DNA from: Streptococcus oralis
GTDB taxonomy: Bacteria; Bacillota; Bacilli; Lactobacillales; Streptococcaceae
Direction: 5' to 3'
NCBI RefSeq assembly: GCF_023611505.1
Contig: NZ_CP097843.1
Coordinates: 434,001-498,000, forward strand
Length of the DNA stretch: 64,000 nt
Below the pieces are notes generated by a model. The model saw only the letters and a list, made by a program, of their open reading frames with translations, ran no database searches and was not told where the DNA came from. Within the stretch, counting starts at the first letter, position 1. The number at the start of each line of letters is the position of its first letter. Positions 53,509 to 62,943 of this stretch are shown piece after piece. A program made the position numbers and the translations under genes.

Positions 53509-54363
53509 ATGGAAAATTTTGGAGCCGTTTTAAAAGATATCCGTATTTCAAAAAATTTTCGTCTGAAAGATTTAGCGTGTAATGAAATTAGTGAATCAAC
53601 AATTTCTCGGTTCGAGAATGGAGTTACGAAGTTATCTATTAATCATTTTTATATTCTGTTAGATCGCCTTGGAACCTCATTTTCAGAATTTGAAGAGTTA
53701 GTTCACTGTTATTACTCCCAAAAGGTATGTTTTTGGGGAGAGTTAGAAAATGCTGTAAATTCTTCAGATATATTTTTACTTCAAGAATTAGTCCAGAAAA
53801 TAGAGTTAAGACAAAAGCAAGAAAAAAGTTTATGCAATTACCATATAAAATTGATTACTGAGCAACAGATCAACCGTCTTGCAAACCTTCCTTATAATTC
53901 ATCTAAATGCAATGAATTAATAAAATATCTGCTTTCTGTAGATACTTGGATGGAGTATGAACTAAAAATTTTCTATAATTCGGTGTTTTTTATGAATACA
54001 AAAACCATTAGCTTACTATATAGAATAGTAATCAAGAAAACACGACACTTTCTAAAAACGGAAACGGGAGCTCGCAGGGTAATTCCTTTATATTTATTTA
54101 ACTTGGAATTACTGTTAAAAAATAATTTGTTAGATAGCGCTCAATTTTTTATAGATGATTTAGAAAATTTACTTACGAGACAAGGATATTATTTTGAAAA
54201 AAATTATTTGCTTTTTTTAAGAGGTGTTTATCATATTAAAACTAATCGAGTAGAGATAGGTAAGAAAGAATGTTCTAAAGCTATGAGAATATTTAAGGAA
54301 TATAATGATAGTGACACAATAGAGAAATTAAACGAGATATTTAGATCAGATTTTATATTTTAA
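53509..54363 (+). CDS. Rgg/GadR/MutR-family regulator
   Basis: A 284-residue regulator. The XRE-type HTH occupies residues 1-60 (FGAVLKDIRISKNFRLKDLA; ISESTISRFENGVTKLS) and the rest is the helical repeat domain of the Rgg family (about 220 residues), which in relatives binds short secreted peptides. I choose ATG 53509 behind GGAAGAG. It is divergent from the caspase operon and AT-rich like it, so the three genes look like one acquired unit. I found no pheromone-type (SHP) gene in the adjoining gaps. Confidence 0.85.
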   Translation: MENFGAVLKDIRISKNFRLKDLACNEISESTISRFENGVTKLSINHFYILLDRLGTSFSEFEELVHCYYSQKVCFWGELENAVNSSDIFLLQELVQKIELRQKQEKSLCNYHIKLITEQQINRLANLPYNSSKCNELIKYLLSVDTWMEYELKIFYNSVFFMNTKTISLLYRIVIKKTRHFLKTETGARRVIPLYLFNLELLLKNNLLDSAQFFIDDLENLLTRQGYYFEKNYLLFLRGVYHIKTNRVEIGKKECSKAMRIFKEYNDSDTIEKLNEIFRSDFIF

Positions 54364-54410
54364 TTGCTAGATGGATTCATTTTTTTAATCTAGTTAAAAA
54401 ATGAGATAAA

Positions 54411-54450
54411 GAAAAGGATAGCCTCTCAGTGATGAGATGTTATCCTTTTT
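54411..54450. terminator. Terminator between rgg and the ABC permease
   Basis: AAAAGGATA and TATCCTTTT with an imperfect inner stem (CATCTC/GAGATG); usable from both sides. Confidence 0.75.
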
Positions 54451-54461
54451 TGACGTTTAAA

Positions 54462-55190
54462 CTATTGCAAATTAACCTTGTTTTTCAAGATATAGTAGGT
54501 ACCGAGATAGTAGATAGCTGATAAAAAGAGATCGCGCAGAATTTCTGTACCAATCATCATGTTAAAGTCATTTTCAATTCGGAAAAAGAGAGAAACATAA
54601 CCAATGACGATGGCAATGACGATATAGGCTAGAATCCCCATAGCTGTTCGATACTCATTAAAGAGTTGTCCGATTGAGATGGAGAGGTAAATGGATAAAA
54701 TCCATGTAATCGAACCGACAAATAGTGATAGGGCATACAGCCAGCCGTAGCTGAGGTAAGGGGAAATGAAGTTATAGAGGACAGTGAAGTCTTTTTCTAT
54801 TGGTGTTAAGAAGAAGATAATCAATACACTCAAGATAAAGACGATATAGCTTAAGATGGACCAGACAAGACCACCTAAAAGTTTTGCGATGATGATTTGA
54901 TGCTCAGAGACAGGCAAGGTTAGGGTCAAGTACCCTTGGCGGTCATAAACACTCCCCTTGAATCTTCGGATGATTAAAAAGATTGTTGCAATCCAAAGAG
55001 TGACGCTGAGTCCTCCAAAGACTAGTACCAAAAAGAAGATGAAATAAACAGCATTGTTAGAATTGTAACTCTGACTAAGGCTACCAAGAAAAGCTCCAAT
55101 TAAAACTGAAATTGCAAGCACAGCTCCATAGAGCGCTAAATACCATTTATTGACATTCTTAAATTCATAACGAACTAGATTCCAAAACAT
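54462..55190 (-). CDS. ABC-2 type transporter permease
   Basis: A 242-residue membrane protein with six helices, opening FWNLVRYEFKNVNKWYLALY, typical of ABC-2 permeases such as those paired with YtrA-type regulators. It is 15 bases behind the ATPase gene and forms its membrane partner. The transported compound is unknown; related sets respond to cell-wall-active peptides. Confidence 0.82.
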   Translation of the reverse strand: MFWNLVRYEFKNVNKWYLALYGAVLAISVLIGAFLGSLSQSYNSNNAVYFIFFLVLVFGGLSVTLWIATIFLIIRRFKGSVYDRQGYLTLTLPVSEHQIIIAKLLGGLVWSILSYIVFILSVLIIFFLTPIEKDFTVLYNFISPYLSYGWLYALSLFVGSITWILSIYLSISIGQLFNEYRTAMGILAYIVIAIVIGYVSLFFRIENDFNMMIGTEILRDLFLSAIYYLGTYYILKNKVNLQ

Positions 55191-55205
55191 AATAATCTCC
55201 TTTGC

Positions 55206-55901
55206 TTAGGCTTTAAATTCCTGGCGGAAGAGCTGGTCAATTGATTCACCTGACTCGTAACGAATATCATCAACATTTCCTTGGCGAACGACTTTTCCGT
55301 CTTTGAGGAAGATAATCTCATCCAAGATTGGCTCAATATCTGAAATCAAGTGGGTTGAAATCAGGACCGTAGAAGTTGGGGAATAGTTATTGATGATGGT
55401 GTTGAGGATATAATCACGGGCAGCTGGATCCACACCTCCGATTGGTTCGTCAAGAACATAGAGGCGGGCTTCACGGCTCATAACCAGGATTAGTTGGACC
55501 TTTTCCTTGTTTCCTTTTGATAATTTCTTTAAGCGACTATTTTCATCAATGCCAAGGTCTGCAAGCAGATGTTGGGCGCGTTCAAGATTGAAATCCTGAT
55601 AGAAGGTTTTAAAGTAAGTCAGGGCTTCTTTAACCTTCATTTGCTCATTGAGATAAGTTGTGTCTGGTAGATAAGAGACAATCGCCTTGGTAGCAGGACT
55701 TGGATCCTGTCCGTTAATGAGGACACGTCCTTTGTCTGGCTGAAGGAGACCGTTAATCAGTTTGATCAAGGTTGTTTTTCCGGATCCATTTGGTCCAAGG
55801 AGCCCGACAATTTTTCCAGCTGAGATCTCTAGTGAGATATTGTCAAGTGCCGCAGTTGCTCCATATGATTTTGATACATTTTCAAGTGCTAGTAGTGTCA
55901 T
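55206..55901 (-). CDS. ABC transporter ATP-binding protein
   Basis: A 231-residue ATPase: Walker A GPNGSGKTTLIK near residue 36, signature LSKGNKEKVQ (variant of LSGGQ), Walker B LYVLDEPIGGVD and H-loop ISTHLIS. The C-terminal part has the DELIF-like EIIFLKDGKVV. Middle gene of the GntR-ATPase-permease operon, 4 bases after gntR. Confidence 0.9.
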   Translation of the reverse strand: MTLLALENVSKSYGATAALDNISLEISAGKIVGLLGPNGSGKTTLIKLINGLLQPDKGRVLINGQDPSPATKAIVSYLPDTTYLNEQMKVKEALTYFKTFYQDFNLERAQHLLADLGIDENSRLKKLSKGNKEKVQLILVMSREARLYVLDEPIGGVDPAARDYILNTIINNYSPTSTVLISTHLISDIEPILDEIIFLKDGKVVRQGNVDDIRYESGESIDQLFRQEFKA

Positions 55902-55905
55902 AGTC

Positions 55906-56274
55906 TTAAACTCCTTTGATATAGTCGCTTAATACATTTGGCAGTTCTTCTTTTTTGTAGCCAAATTGAAGCATGCAAGAGACGAAGTGTTGCAGTTGCT
56001 CTTCGGAAAGTTGTTTGCGGGACTGAACGATGAGGTCCAAATCCTCGGTGACAAAACGACCAGTTGTTCGCTTGCTATAAACGAATCCTTCACGTTCAAG
56101 GTCAGACAAGGCGCGCTGGATGGTATTGGGATTGACCCCAGCCTCGCTCGCCAGTTCTCTTACGGTTGGGAGCTGTTGGTTGGGTTCCAGTTCATGGGAA
56201 ACAATCTGTAGTTTAATTTTTTCCATAATCTGTAAATAAATGGGTTTTGTATTATCAAATGACCAGGACATCAT
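55906..56274 (-). CDS. GntR-family (YtrA subfamily) regulator
   Basis: A 122-residue regulator with the GntR winged helix (KPIYLQIMEKIKLQIVSHEL; PTVRELASEAGVNPNTIQRA) and the short YtrA-type tail instead of a large ligand domain. It heads the ABC operon and likely represses it. The start is the first of two tandem ATG codons with AAAGGAG upstream. Confidence 0.88.
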   Translation of the reverse strand: MMSWSFDNTKPIYLQIMEKIKLQIVSHELEPNQQLPTVRELASEAGVNPNTIQRALSDLEREGFVYSKRTTGRFVTEDLDLIVQSRKQLSEEQLQHFVSCMLQFGYKKEELPNVLSDYIKGV

Positions 56275-56411
56275 AGTCTCCTTTCTTTTTCTTTATTGTT
56301 CTAATTAAATAATACAATAAAACAAAAAACTTGTCAAGTAAAAATAAGAATTGTTTTGGGAATTGCTCAAAAAATGGTATAATGAAAAGAAAACGACAAG
56401 GAGGGAAATGC

Positions 56412-56885
56412 ATGCGTTGTCCAAAATGTGGGGCTACCAAGTCTAGTGTTGTTGATAGTCGACAAGCCGAAGAAGGAAATACCATCCGTCGAAGACGTGA
56501 GTGCGACGAGTGTCAGCATCGTTTTACAACCTATGAACGAGTAGAAGAAAGAACGCTAGTTGTCGTCAAAAAAGACGGTACGCGAGAACAATTTTCAAGA
56601 GATAAAATCTTTAATGGGATTATCCGTTCAGCCCAGAAGCGTCCTGTGTCAAGTGATGAAATCAACATGGTGGTCAATCGCATTGAGCAAAAACTCCGTA
56701 GTCGCAGTGAGAATGAGATCCAAAGTGAATATATTGGATCTTTAGTCATGGAAGAATTGGCAGAGCTTGATGAGATTACCTATGTTCGTTTTGCCAGTGT
56801 TTATCGTAGCTTTAAGGATGTGAGTGAGTTGGAGAGTCTGCTCCAGCAGATCACCCAGTCCTCAAAAAAGAAAAAGGAAAAGTAA
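56412..56885 (+). CDS. nrdR: Transcriptional repressor NrdR
   Basis: A 157-residue repressor of ribonucleotide reductase genes. The N-terminal zinc ribbon is [20 protein letters not shown] with a second pair in [12 protein letters not shown], and the ATP-cone domain follows ([20 protein letters not shown]). I choose ATG 56412 behind GGAGGG. The stop is separated from dnaB by no spacer, so nrdR-dnaB-dnaI form one operon. Confidence 0.96.
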   Translation: MRCPKCGATKSSVVDSRQAEEGNTIRRRRECDECQHRFTTYERVEERTLVVVKKDGTREQFSRDKIFNGIIRSAQKRPVSSDEINMVVNRIEQKLRSRSENEIQSEYIGSLVMEELAELDEITYVRFASVYRSFKDVSELESLLQQITQSSKKKKEK

Positions 56886-58049
56886 ATGAAGCCAAATGAC
56901 CGTTTTTCTTTTCTAAAGAATAATCGGGTGTCGCAAGATACCTCTTCTCTGGTGCAGTGCTACCTCCCGATTATCGGTCAGGAGGCACTGAGCCTCTATC
57001 TATATGCCATTACCTTTTGGGATGGAGGGCAAAAGGAGCATCTCTTTTCCCATATCCTCAACCACTTAAACTTCGGCATGCCGACCTTGCTCCAATCCTT
57101 TAAAATTTTATCTGCTTTGAATTTATTAACCCTTTATCAAAAGGGAGAAACCTATGAATTACAGCTTCATTCACCCCTCTCTAGTCAGGAATTTTTAAGT
57201 CATTCTGTCTATAGTAGACTGTTGGAGAGAAAGATTGGGGATACTGCGCTTGCTTCCATGAAGCAGGCTCCAAGTGAGGGAGAAGCACTCTCTGTTTCTT
57301 TGAGCCAAGTCTTTCCAAACTTGACCGAAGAAGTGACTGCAATCGAGTCTAAAATCAAGATGAAAAATGATTTTGATTTGGAACATTTTCAGCGCTTGAT
57401 GGCTCGAGATGGTTTGCGTTTTGAAAACGAGCAGGCAGATGTTTTGGAATTGTTTGCCATTGCAGACGAAAAAAAATGGACCTGGTTTGAAACCTATCAA
57501 TTAGCCAAGGCGACTACAGTGGCTCAGGTTATTTCAGTCAAACGCATGCGTGAAAAGATAGCACAAAAACCAGCGTCTTCTGACTTTAGCCCCAAAGAAA
57601 TGACCATTATCAGGGAAGCAAAGAATAAAACTCCCCTGGAATTTTTAGCCGAAATCAAGCAAACACGTAAGGGAAACATCACCCAGAGTGAAAGAGAGCT
57701 CCTTCACCAGATGGCGTCTTTAGGCTTGTTGGACGAAGTCATCAATATCGTCTTACTTTTAACCTTTAACAAGGTTGATTCGGCCAATGTCAATGAAAAA
57801 TACGCCATGAAAGTTGCTAACGACTATGCCTATCGCAAGATTCGGACAGCAGAGGAAGCCGTGCTTCGGATTCGAGAACACCAGCAAAAAGGTCAGGAAG
57901 ATCAAAAATCAAAGACAAGCTCGGCTAAGACAAATGTACCCAAGTGGAGTAATCCAGAATACAAGAATCAAACCAGCGAGGAAACTCGTCTGGAACTAGA
58001 ACGTAAAAAACAAGAAATGCTAGCCCGATTAGAAGAAGGAGGAGACTAG
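56886..58049 (+). CDS. dnaB: Replication initiation and membrane attachment protein DnaB
   Basis: A 387-residue Firmicutes DnaB (not the E. coli helicase) that helps DnaI load the replicative helicase at oriC. N-terminal YLPIIGQEALSLYLYAIT is a DnaB/DnaD domain and the C-terminal DnaD-type domain contains YAMKVANDYAYRKIRT. The tail is charged (EETRLELERKKQEMLARLEE). It starts directly after nrdR and ends against dnaI. Confidence 0.93.
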   Translation: MKPNDRFSFLKNNRVSQDTSSLVQCYLPIIGQEALSLYLYAITFWDGGQKEHLFSHILNHLNFGMPTLLQSFKILSALNLLTLYQKGETYELQLHSPLSSQEFLSHSVYSRLLERKIGDTALASMKQAPSEGEALSVSLSQVFPNLTEEVTAIESKIKMKNDFDLEHFQRLMARDGLRFENEQADVLELFAIADEKKWTWFETYQLAKATTVAQVISVKRMREKIAQKPASSDFSPKEMTIIREAKNKTPLEFLAEIKQTRKGNITQSERELLHQMASLGLLDEVINIVLLLTFNKVDSANVNEKYAMKVANDYAYRKIRTAEEAVLRIREHQQKGQEDQKSKTSSAKTNVPKWSNPEYKNQTSEETRLELERKKQEMLARLEEGGD

Positions 58050-58946
58050 ATGGAAAGTGTTGGTGACGTAATCAAACGTCAGACAAGTCGTTTTCAGTAT
58101 CAGGACCTAGTCCAGCAGATCATGAAGGACCCCGATGTAGCGGCTTTTATCCAGAAAGAATCCCTCAGCCAAGAGGAGTTAAATCGTAGCATCTCCAAGT
58201 TCAACCAATATATCACAGAACGAGATAAGTTTCTTCGTGGGGATGCGGACTATATAGCGCGTGGCTACAAGCCTATCTTGGTCATGAATCACGGTTATGC
58301 GGATGTGTCTTATGAAGAAACACCAGAACTAATCGCGGCTGAAAAAGAGGCAGCTATAAAGAATCGTCTCAAGTTGATCAATCTACCAGCAAGTCTCAAG
58401 AAAGCGAAGTTGGCTCAGATTGACCTGGATGATCTAGGTCGTTTGCCGATTTTTGAGAGACTCTATGCCTTTGTTAACCTTTACCCAAGCATCCGAAAAG
58501 GCCTCTATCTTTATGGAGATTTTGGTGTCGGAAAGAGTTTCATGATGGCGGCCCTAGCTCACGACTTATCTGAAAAACGTGGGGCTTCAACGACTATTCT
58601 CCACTATCCAAGTTTTGTCATTGATGTGAAAAATGCCATCGGTGAAGGCTCTGTGAAGACCCTGGTGGATGACATCAAGTTAGCAGAGGTCTTAGTATTG
58701 GATGATATTGGCGCAGAGCAGTCGACTCCTTGGGTGCGTGATGAGATTCTCCAAGTTATTCTTCAGTATCGCATGCAGGAAGATTTGCCGACCTTCTTTA
58801 CTTCCAACTTTAATTTCCAAGATTTGGAAAAACATTTTGCCAAAGGAAAGAATGGAAATGATGAGACTTGGGAAGCTAGACGGGTCATGGAACGAATCCG
58901 CTATTTAGCAGAGGAAACGAGACTAGAAGGAGAAAATCGCCGATGA
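58050..58946 (+). CDS. dnaI: Primosomal protein DnaI (helicase loader)
   Basis: A 298-residue AAA+ ATPase that loads the DNA helicase. Walker A is YGDFGVGKSFMMA near residue 157, Walker B VLVLDDIGAEQSTPWV near 212. The N-terminal 120 residues are the helicase-binding domain. Its stop overlaps the nitroreductase start by 4 bases. Confidence 0.94.
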   Translation: MESVGDVIKRQTSRFQYQDLVQQIMKDPDVAAFIQKESLSQEELNRSISKFNQYITERDKFLRGDADYIARGYKPILVMNHGYADVSYEETPELIAAEKEAAIKNRLKLINLPASLKKAKLAQIDLDDLGRLPIFERLYAFVNLYPSIRKGLYLYGDFGVGKSFMMAALAHDLSEKRGASTTILHYPSFVIDVKNAIGEGSVKTLVDDIKLAEVLVLDDIGAEQSTPWVRDEILQVILQYRMQEDLPTFFTSNFNFQDLEKHFAKGKNGNDETWEARRVMERIRYLAEETRLEGENRR

Positions 58947-59656
58947 CAGAAACCATTAAACTGATGAAAGCTCATACTTCAGTTCGTCGCTTTAAGGAGC
59001 AAGAAATTCCTCAAGCAGACTTGGACGAGATTTTGACTGCTGGGCAAATGGCGTCGTCCTGGAAAAATCTTCAATCCTACTCTGTGATTCTTGTGCGCAG
59101 TCAAGAGAAGAAAGATGCCTTATATGAGTTGGTTCCGCAGGAAGCCATTCGCCAGTCAGCTGCCTTTTTGCTCTTTGTCGGTGACTTGAACCGAGCTGAA
59201 AAGGGAGCGAGTCTTCATACGGATACTTTCCAACCTCAAGGAGTGGAAGGCCTCCTTATCACGTCTGTAGACGCGGCGCTTGCTGGTCAAAACACCTTGC
59301 TTGCAGCAGAGAGTCTGGGATATGGTGGTGTGATTATCGGTTTAGTCCGTTACAAGTCGGAAGAAGTGGCAGCGCTCTTTAACCTGCCTGACTATACCTA
59401 CCCTGTTTTTGGGATTGCCCTTGGCGTGCCAAATCAACAACATGATGTCAAACCAAGACTGCCTTTGAGTCAAGTGGTTTTTGAGGAAGAATACCAAGAA
59501 CAGCCAGTTGAAGCGATTTTGGACTATGACCAAGTACAAGCGGACTATGCTGGTGCGCGTGCGACGACCTCTTGGAGTCAGCGTTTGGCAGAGCAGTTTG
59601 GTCAAGCCGAACCTAGTTCAACTCGGAAAAATCTAGAACAGAAAAAGTTATTGTAG
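58943..59656 (+). CDS. NADPH-dependent nitroreductase / flavin reductase family
   Basis: A 237-residue FMN oxidoreductase of the NfsA/FRP type: AHTSVRRFKEQEIPQADLDE near the N-terminus binds FMN phosphate, QMASSWKNLQSYSV is the second FMN region and ESLGYGGVIIGLVRY the third. It overlaps dnaI by 4 bases, so it is translated with the replication operon, though its chemistry is unrelated. The substrate is unknown. Confidence 0.88.
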   Translation: MTETIKLMKAHTSVRRFKEQEIPQADLDEILTAGQMASSWKNLQSYSVILVRSQEKKDALYELVPQEAIRQSAAFLLFVGDLNRAEKGASLHTDTFQPQGVEGLLITSVDAALAGQNTLLAAESLGYGGVIIGLVRYKSEEVAALFNLPDYTYPVFGIALGVPNQQHDVKPRLPLSQVVFEEEYQEQPVEAILDYDQVQADYAGARATTSWSQRLAEQFGQAEPSSTRKNLEQKKLL

Positions 59657-59669
59657 AAAGTGAGAAAAC

Positions 59670-60980
59670 ATGGCCTTACCAACTATTGCCATTGTGGGAC
59701 GTCCCAATGTTGGGAAATCAACCCTATTTAATCGGATCGCTGGTGAGCGGATCTCAATCGTAGAAGATGTCGAGGGTGTAACACGTGACCGTATCTATGC
59801 AACGGGTGAGTGGCTCAATCGTTCCTTTAGTATGATTGATACGGGAGGGATTGACGACGTCGATGCTCCCTTCATGGAGCAAATCAAGCACCAGGCAGAA
59901 ATTGCCATGGAAGAAGCCGATGTCATTGTTTTTGTGGTGTCTGGGAAAGAAGGAATCACCGATGCGGACGAATACGTAGCCCGTAAACTTTATAAGACCC
60001 ATAAACCAGTTATCCTTGCTGTTAACAAGGTTGACAACCCTGAAATGCGAAATGATATCTTTGATTTCTATGCGCTAGGCTTGGGTGAACCATTGCCAAT
60101 TTCGTCTGTCCACGGTATTGGAACAGGTGATGTGCTCGATGCCATCGTGGAAAATCTACCAAATGAAGTTGAAGAAGAAAATCCAGACGTAATCAAGTTC
60201 AGCTTGATTGGCCGTCCTAACGTTGGGAAATCCAGTTTGATCAACGCCATTTTGGGAGAAGACCGCGTGATTGCTAGTCCAGTAGCTGGGACAACGCGTG
60301 ATGCCATTGATACCCACTTTACAGATACGGATGGACAAGAGTTTACCATGATTGATACAGCTGGTATGCGTAAGTCTGGTAAAGTCTATGAAAATACGGA
60401 GAAATACTCTGTCATGCGTGCCATGCGTGCCATTGACCGTTCTGACGTGGTCTTGATGGTCCTCAATGCCGAGGAAGGTATTCGTGAGTATGATAAGCGT
60501 ATCGCTGGATTTGCCCACGAAGCCGGTAAAGGGATGATCATCGTGGTCAATAAGTGGGATACCCTTGAGAAAGACAATCACACCATGAAGAACTGGGAAG
60601 AAGATATCCGTGAGCAGTTCCAATACCTGCCTTATGCTCCGATTGTCTTTGTATCAGCTCTTACCAAGCAACGTCTCCACAAACTGCCTGAGATGATCAA
60701 GCAAATCAGTGAAAGCCAAAACACCCGTATCCCATCGGCTGTCTTGAACGATGTCATTATGGATGCCATTGCTATCAATCCAACACCGACAGACAAAGGA
60801 AAACGCCTCAAAATCTTCTATGCGACTCAAGTGGCAACCAAGCCACCAACCTTTGTCATCTTTGTCAATGAAGAAGAACTCATGCACTTCTCTTACCTGC
60901 GCTTCTTGGAAAATCAAATCCGCAAGGCCTTTGTCTTTGAAGGGACCCCGATTCACTTGATCGCGAGAAAACGTAAGTAA
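59670..60980 (+). CDS. der: GTPase Der (EngA), 50S ribosome assembly
   Basis: A 436-residue essential GTPase with two tandem G domains. G1 motifs are [12 protein letters not shown] at residue 10 and [12 protein letters not shown] near 184; G3 DTGG and DTAG, G4 NKVD and NKWD are all present. A C-terminal KH-like domain ends RKRK. It follows the nitroreductase by 13 bases. Confidence 0.97.
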   Translation: MALPTIAIVGRPNVGKSTLFNRIAGERISIVEDVEGVTRDRIYATGEWLNRSFSMIDTGGIDDVDAPFMEQIKHQAEIAMEEADVIVFVVSGKEGITDADEYVARKLYKTHKPVILAVNKVDNPEMRNDIFDFYALGLGEPLPISSVHGIGTGDVLDAIVENLPNEVEEENPDVIKFSLIGRPNVGKSSLINAILGEDRVIASPVAGTTRDAIDTHFTDTDGQEFTMIDTAGMRKSGKVYENTEKYSVMRAMRAIDRSDVVLMVLNAEEGIREYDKRIAGFAHEAGKGMIIVVNKWDTLEKDNHTMKNWEEDIREQFQYLPYAPIVFVSALTKQRLHKLPEMIKQISESQNTRIPSAVLNDVIMDAIAINPTPTDKGKRLKIFYATQVATKPPTFVIFVNEEELMHFSYLRFLENQIRKAFVFEGTPIHLIARKRK

Positions 60981-61010
60981 GCCTAGCTTGTTTTTCTACA
61001 AAAACAAACT

Positions 61011-61040
61011 AAAAGAAGACTTCATAGTCTTCTTTTTTCT
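61011..61040 (+). terminator. Terminator of the nrdR-der operon
   Basis: AAAGAAGAC / GTCTTCTTT around TTCATA, followed by TTTCT. Confidence 0.9.
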
Positions 61041-61111
61041 ATAAAAGGAGTAAAAGTTTTATCAAATTGGAGGAGAATCTGTCATCAAATTTCAATCATT
61101 TTCCTAGCTTT

Positions 61112-61167
61112 TGTAATCTATTTGTAATGAAAATGTACTTTCTTTGTAAAAATCAAAATGCTATAAT
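61112..61167 (+). promoter_or_regulatory. Four phased TGTA motifs (WalR/VicR-like) with a -10 element
   Basis: TGTAAT (61112), TGTAAT (61123), TGTACT (61134) and TGTAAA (61145) are spaced exactly 11 bases apart. The first pair is a perfect TGTWAH-N5-TGTWAH site and the second has one mismatch. A TATAAT lies at 61162-61167 with no clear -35, as expected of an activated promoter. Confidence 0.65.
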
Positions 61168-61203
61168 TCCTTAAATCAATTTTCCTTTACTAGGGAGGTT
61201 ATT

Positions 61204-62055
61204 ATGAAAAGAAGAAGATTATTTAAACATAGTTTGTTGGTTCGCTTGCTTGGATTGCTGATGGTCTTTCTCTTTTTGTCAGCATTCACAGCACCTGAAA
61301 AACCTGAGTACGGGATCTATGACCCGGATCATTATTTAACGGATGAGACTATAAGTCAGATACGAGAATTGAATAATGTCAATAGTAAAAAATCAGAAAA
61401 ATTCCAAATGGGCGTTTATGTTGTGAAAAGTCTAGATGGAGAAACAATCGAAACAGTAGCCAATAAAACAGCTAGAGCTTGGAAGATTGGCTATTCGGGA
61501 GACAATCACGGTGTCTTGATTGTGGTAGCAGTCCAAGATAGAAAATCACGGATTGAAACCAGTAATAATGTGGCCAGTAAAATCACAGACTATCAGACTC
61601 ACAGGTTCTTGACAACAGCACGTCCTTACTTTCAAAATGGTGACTATAACAAGGGTGTTCTCTCAATAGTCAACAATCTCAACTACATGTTCTATAGTGG
61701 ATCGAGTACGACTGCTTCAAGTTCTAAAAGTAGTTACGACTATGCGACCAATTCTAGTCGCTTAAGGGAATTTGAAAGGTATGCTGGTGAGAGGAGTTCT
61801 TCGAGACGTCATCGAAAAAGCAGTTCGAGTGACGGAGTTATCGGATTTGGAATTCTCATTTACTTCATCGTGATGATTATCGGATTTATATCTGGAGGTC
61901 GTGGTGGAGGTTCACATGGCGATGATTCTGGCGGTGGCTGGTGGGGCGGTGACTCATCAGATTCAGGATCCTCTTGGTCTGACTCAGGCTCCGACTCATC
62001 TGGTGGCTGGGACGGCGGTGGCTTTGATGGTGGCGGTTCGTCTGATGACTGGTGA
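61204..62055 (+). CDS. TPM-domain membrane protein
   Basis: A 283-residue protein. An N-terminal hydrophobic segment (residues about 12-30) would export the TPM domain (DPDHYLTDETISQIRELNN; VLIVVAVQDRKSRIETSNN). A second membrane helix follows near 218-235. The tail is a Gly/Ser/Asp/Trp-rich low-complexity stretch. TPM proteins have been linked to photosystem repair in plants and to respiratory or envelope complexes in bacteria; the role here is unknown. A LemA gene follows, a common pairing. The GGGAGG site and the TGTA motifs set its expression. Confidence 0.82.
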   Translation: MKRRRLFKHSLLVRLLGLLMVFLFLSAFTAPEKPEYGIYDPDHYLTDETISQIRELNNVNSKKSEKFQMGVYVVKSLDGETIETVANKTARAWKIGYSGDNHGVLIVVAVQDRKSRIETSNNVASKITDYQTHRFLTTARPYFQNGDYNKGVLSIVNNLNYMFYSGSSTTASSSKSSYDYATNSSRLREFERYAGERSSSRRHRKSSSSDGVIGFGILIYFIVMIIGFISGGRGGGSHGDDSGGGWWGGDSSDSGSSWSDSGSDSSGGWDGGGFDGGGSSDDW

Positions 62056-62215
62056 GTGATTGTATATTGCTCAAACCAATTTCTCCATACAGTAAGGTGA
62101 CTCCTTTGCAACAGTTCACTCCTTAATTAAAAATAAAAACAAAGTTTGGGAAATTGATTTAAAATCTGAGTATTTTCTCAGAAAAGTTGATAAAAGAAAG
62201 TGTTAAGGTTTTGAT

Positions 62216-62812
62216 ATGAAACAAAATAAAGTAATTCTCTCAATAGTGGCGATTTTCTTTGGACTACTAGTTCTGGGAAGTTGTTCCGCAGTGACGACCT
62301 ATAATGGTCTGGTTGGTGAACAGACTAAAGTGGAGCAGGCACAGGCCGATGTCTCTACAGCCCTCCAACGTCGTTCGGACTTGATTGGTAACTTGGTGGA
62401 GTCCGTTAAAGGACAAATGAAACATGAAACCGAAGTCTTTACCAAGATTGCTGATGCTAGAGCTAAAATCGGTAGTAGCTCAGTAACTTCGGAAGAAAAC
62501 CAAAAGGCTCAGGGAGAATTGAGCTCTGCTCTTTCCCGCTTGATTTCCTTGACGGAGAATTATCCAGAACTCAAGAGCAATCACAATGTTGAGCAACTAA
62601 TGGTCGAACTTTCAGGAAGTGAAAATCGAATATTTGTAGCACGCAAGGATTATAATAAGGTCGCAGCCGAGTACAATCAAAAGTTGAGAAGTTTCCCAAC
62701 CGTGCTTTTTGCGAATATGATGAACTTTAAAGAAGCTGAAACCTTCAAAGAAACAGAAGAAGCCAAGACAGTTCCTAAAGTCGATTTTGGAACATCTTCA
62801 TCAAGTCAATAA
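62216..62812 (+). CDS. lemA: LemA family protein, possible lipoprotein
   Basis: A 198-residue protein with one N-terminal hydrophobic segment and a long helical domain. Family markers are TTYNGLVGEQTKVEQAQADV, RRSDLIGNLVESVKGQM and the C-terminal FPTVLFANMMNFKEAETF. The membrane segment ends VLGSCSA, which fits a lipobox, so this copy may be lipid-anchored. It pairs with the TPM gene 160 bases upstream; that spacer shows only a weak hairpin. Confidence 0.85.
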   Translation: MKQNKVILSIVAIFFGLLVLGSCSAVTTYNGLVGEQTKVEQAQADVSTALQRRSDLIGNLVESVKGQMKHETEVFTKIADARAKIGSSSVTSEENQKAQGELSSALSRLISLTENYPELKSNHNVEQLMVELSGSENRIFVARKDYNKVAAEYNQKLRSFPTVLFANMMNFKEAETFKETEEAKTVPKVDFGTSSSSQ

Positions 62813-62871
62813 AGTGAATCGACTATGAATAAAGGGATTTCTCTAGTATGACTAGTGATTTCAAACTCAAA

Positions 62872-62902
62872 CCTGGAAAGCCTTTTCCAGGTTTTTTTGG
62901 TA
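62872..62902 (+). terminator. Terminator of lemA
   Basis: AAACCTGGAAA / TTTTCCAGGTTT followed by TTTT. GGTATAAT right after it appears to be the -10 of the next gene. Confidence 0.85.
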
Positions 62903-62943
62903 TAATAAATGGGAAGAGACAGTGACTGAAATGGAGGTCTGCT

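Noticed and set aside
54364..54461. Search for a short hydrophobic pheromone gene next to rgg
   Set aside because: The gap contains only a terminator; no start with a ribosome-binding site and hydrophobic tail is present.
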